Of a DNA stretch of 7,336 nt, positions 6,612 through 7,336 are shown one piece after another. The translations under genes were made by a program, and so were the position numbers. Within the stretch, counting starts at the first letter, position 1, and every line of letters begins with the position of its first letter. Below the pieces are notes generated by a model. The model did not search any database and was not told the origin of the DNA. It was given only the letters and a program-made list of their open reading frames with translations. The stretch comes from Aequorivita sp. (lineage in GTDB: Bacteria > Bacteroidota > Bacteroidia > Flavobacteriales > Flavobacteriaceae): NCBI GenBank assembly GCA_002733915.1, contig NVXN01000014.1:58316-65651 (forward strand). The letters are read 5' to 3'.

Positions 6612-6619
6612 TATCTTTA
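6612..6619 (+). promoter_or_regulatory. Candidate promoter -7 element of the SYLF gene
   Basis: TATCTTTA matches TAnnTTTG except at the last base and lies 29 bp before the ATG. It would give a leader of about 20-25 nt that is almost entirely A-rich, as is usual before Bacteroidota start codons. No TTG is seen 17-23 bp upstream, where the sequence is GC-richer (CCCGAGCGG). It could therefore be weak, activator-dependent or read by an alternative sigma factor. Confidence 0.35.
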
Positions 6620-6648
6620 AAATTCAAAAACAAAAAAACTACTTTATT

Positions 6649-7182
6649 ATGAAAACGAAAAATCTTTTAATGATGATGATGCTCTTTATGAGTGTCACAT
6701 TATTTGCACAAAATGCAGACGACAAAAAAGTGATCAATGATGCCCAAAAAGCAAAAGCAGCTTTTTTGGAGGCCAATCCAAAAATACAAGGGTATTTTGA
6801 CGACGCTAAAGCTTATGCCATTTTTCCAAATGTTGGGAAAGGTGCTATTATTGTAGGAGCCGCTTCTGGAAATGGTGCGGTCTATGAGCGAGGCGTATTG
6901 GTAGGGATGGCTAACCTGAAGCAGTTAGACGTTGGTGCCCAAATTGGGGGAAAATCTTATAGTGAAGTTATTTTCTTTAAAACGGATAAAGCCGTTCAGG
7001 AATTTATGGATGACGATTTCAGTTTTGGATCAAATGTTTCAGCTATTGCAGTAAATCAAGCTCCTCCTTCCCTTAACATCACTTATACAGATGGAGTTGC
7101 CGTATTTACACTTCCTAAGGAAGGTTTAATGGCTGAAGTATCTGTTGGTGGTCAAAAATTTGATTTTGAGGATTTTGACTAA
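6649..7182 (+). CDS. Secreted lipid-binding SYLF-domain (YSC84-like) protein
   Basis: The 177-residue product has a signal peptide (about 1-20, ending VTLFAQ) and then a SYLF/YSC84-type domain filling the mature protein. Family features are AYAIFPNVGKGAIIVGAASGNG at about 55-76, the GAQIGGKSYSEVIFF block at 96-110 and the closing FTLPKEGLMAEVSVGGQKF at 153-171. SYLF domains bind phosphoinositides or other lipids in eukaryotes. In bacteria they are exported proteins of uncertain role, often linked to the envelope; no enzyme activity is expected. The signal peptide holds four consecutive Met codons (6670-6681). The ATG at 6649 is preferred because it supplies the basic MKTK n-region that later ATGs would lose. 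The mature protein is full length for a single-domain bacterial member and ends in an acidic DFEDFD. It is set apart by 149 bp from the previous gene and followed by a strong terminator, so it is probably monocistronic. Confidence 0.88.
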   Translation: MKTKNLLMMMMLFMSVTLFAQNADDKKVINDAQKAKAAFLEANPKIQGYFDDAKAYAIFPNVGKGAIIVGAASGNGAVYERGVLVGMANLKQLDVGAQIGGKSYSEVIFFKTDKAVQEFMDDDFSFGSNVSAIAVNQAPPSLNITYTDGVAVFTLPKEGLMAEVSVGGQKFDFEDFD

Positions 7183-7228
7183 AATTTTTAAATTATAAAA
7201 TACCTTCATCTCTTTAAATGGAGATTTT

Positions 7229-7267
7229 AAAACTGTTTTAAGTGCTCTTAAAACAGTTTTTTATTTT
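7229..7267 (+). terminator. Strong intrinsic terminator of the SYLF gene
   Basis: A perfect 14-bp stem (7229-7242 with 7247-7260) closes a TGCT loop. The 3' arm ends in TTTT and runs on into TTATTTT, giving a good U-tract on the plus strand. It begins 46 bp after the SYLF stop codon. The 5' arm is preceded by TTTTAAAA, so the structure could also work in part on the minus strand. A smaller ATCTC / GAGAT hairpin (7208-7225) lies just before it. Confidence 0.88.
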
Positions 7268-7284
7268 AATCCTAACTATAAAAA

Positions 7285-7313
7285 AAGTCGTCCGGAAATT
7301 TTCCGGACGACTT
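7285..7313 (-). terminator. Strong GC-rich hairpin, best oriented as a minus-strand terminator
   Basis: AAGTCGTCCGGA (7285-7296) pairs perfectly with 7302-7313 over 12 bp, and the loop can close further to a 1-nt centre. Seven A's (7280-7286) flank the left arm, so on the minus strand the hairpin is followed by seven T's, a classic intrinsic terminator. On the plus strand the trailing sequence, TTCATTTTA, is less T-rich. This suggests a convergent gene to the right, whose 3' end lies within or beyond 7314-7336. A back-up plus-strand role is possible. The final 23 bases are too short to assign; they end in ATG, but nothing supports that as a start. Confidence 0.75.
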
Positions 7314-7336
7314 CATTTTAACAATCAACAATTATG

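Noticed and set aside
1..7336. A defence system, mobile element, CRISPR array, tRNA or riboswitch
   Set aside because: No transposase, integrase, repeat-spacer pattern, cloverleaf or nuclease/ATPase motif was seen. The genes look like ordinary flavobacterial core genes of even composition.

Overview
The window looks like a chromosomal core segment from a member of the Bacteroidota, most likely a marine-type flavobacterium. The DNA is AT-rich and there are no convincing Shine-Dalgarno sequences. Several start sites are preceded by matches to the Bacteroidota -7 element TAnnTTTG. The protein families also fit: an IleS with a GIHH-type signature, a three-domain DsbD with an ACVNC thioredoxin site, a small barrel protein and a SYLF protein. 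This placement is inferred from sequence style and protein resemblance, not from a database search.

Layout. Positions 1-1305 (minus strand) hold the N-terminal 435 codons of isoleucyl-tRNA synthetase, running off the left edge. A 241-bp divergent intergenic region (1306-1546) carries one candidate promoter for each direction. Reading rightwards on the plus strand come: dsbD (1547-3622), a membrane thiol reductase; a class V, PLP-dependent cysteine-desulfurase-like enzyme (3686-5176); a predicted outer-membrane beta-barrel protein starting with TTG (5192-6115); a small N-terminal zinc-ribbon protein (6146-6499); and a secreted SYLF-domain protein (6649-7182). The gaps between the first four plus-strand genes are 63, 15 and 30 bp, so some or all may be co-transcribed. 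The 149-bp gap before the SYLF gene has its own hairpin, palindrome and candidate promoter, so that gene is probably a separate unit. The right edge has two strong hairpins back to back. One is placed to end plus-strand transcription from the SYLF gene; the other has its T-tract on the minus strand and probably ends a convergent gene outside the window.

How the genes may work together. DsbD moves reducing equivalents from the cytoplasm to the periplasm. The class V enzyme has the residues expected of a persulfide-forming desulfurase. The barrel gene is almost certainly transcribed with that enzyme. A shared role in thiol/sulfur or envelope chemistry is possible, but it is an inference from adjacency only. 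IleS and the SYLF protein look like unrelated neighbours.

I found no mobile element, CRISPR array, tRNA or rRNA, and no clear sign of a defence or other novel multi-gene system. The least understood parts are the class V enzyme with its C-x-C active-site loop, the barrel protein and the zinc-ribbon protein. No gene-free stretch exceeds 300 bp.
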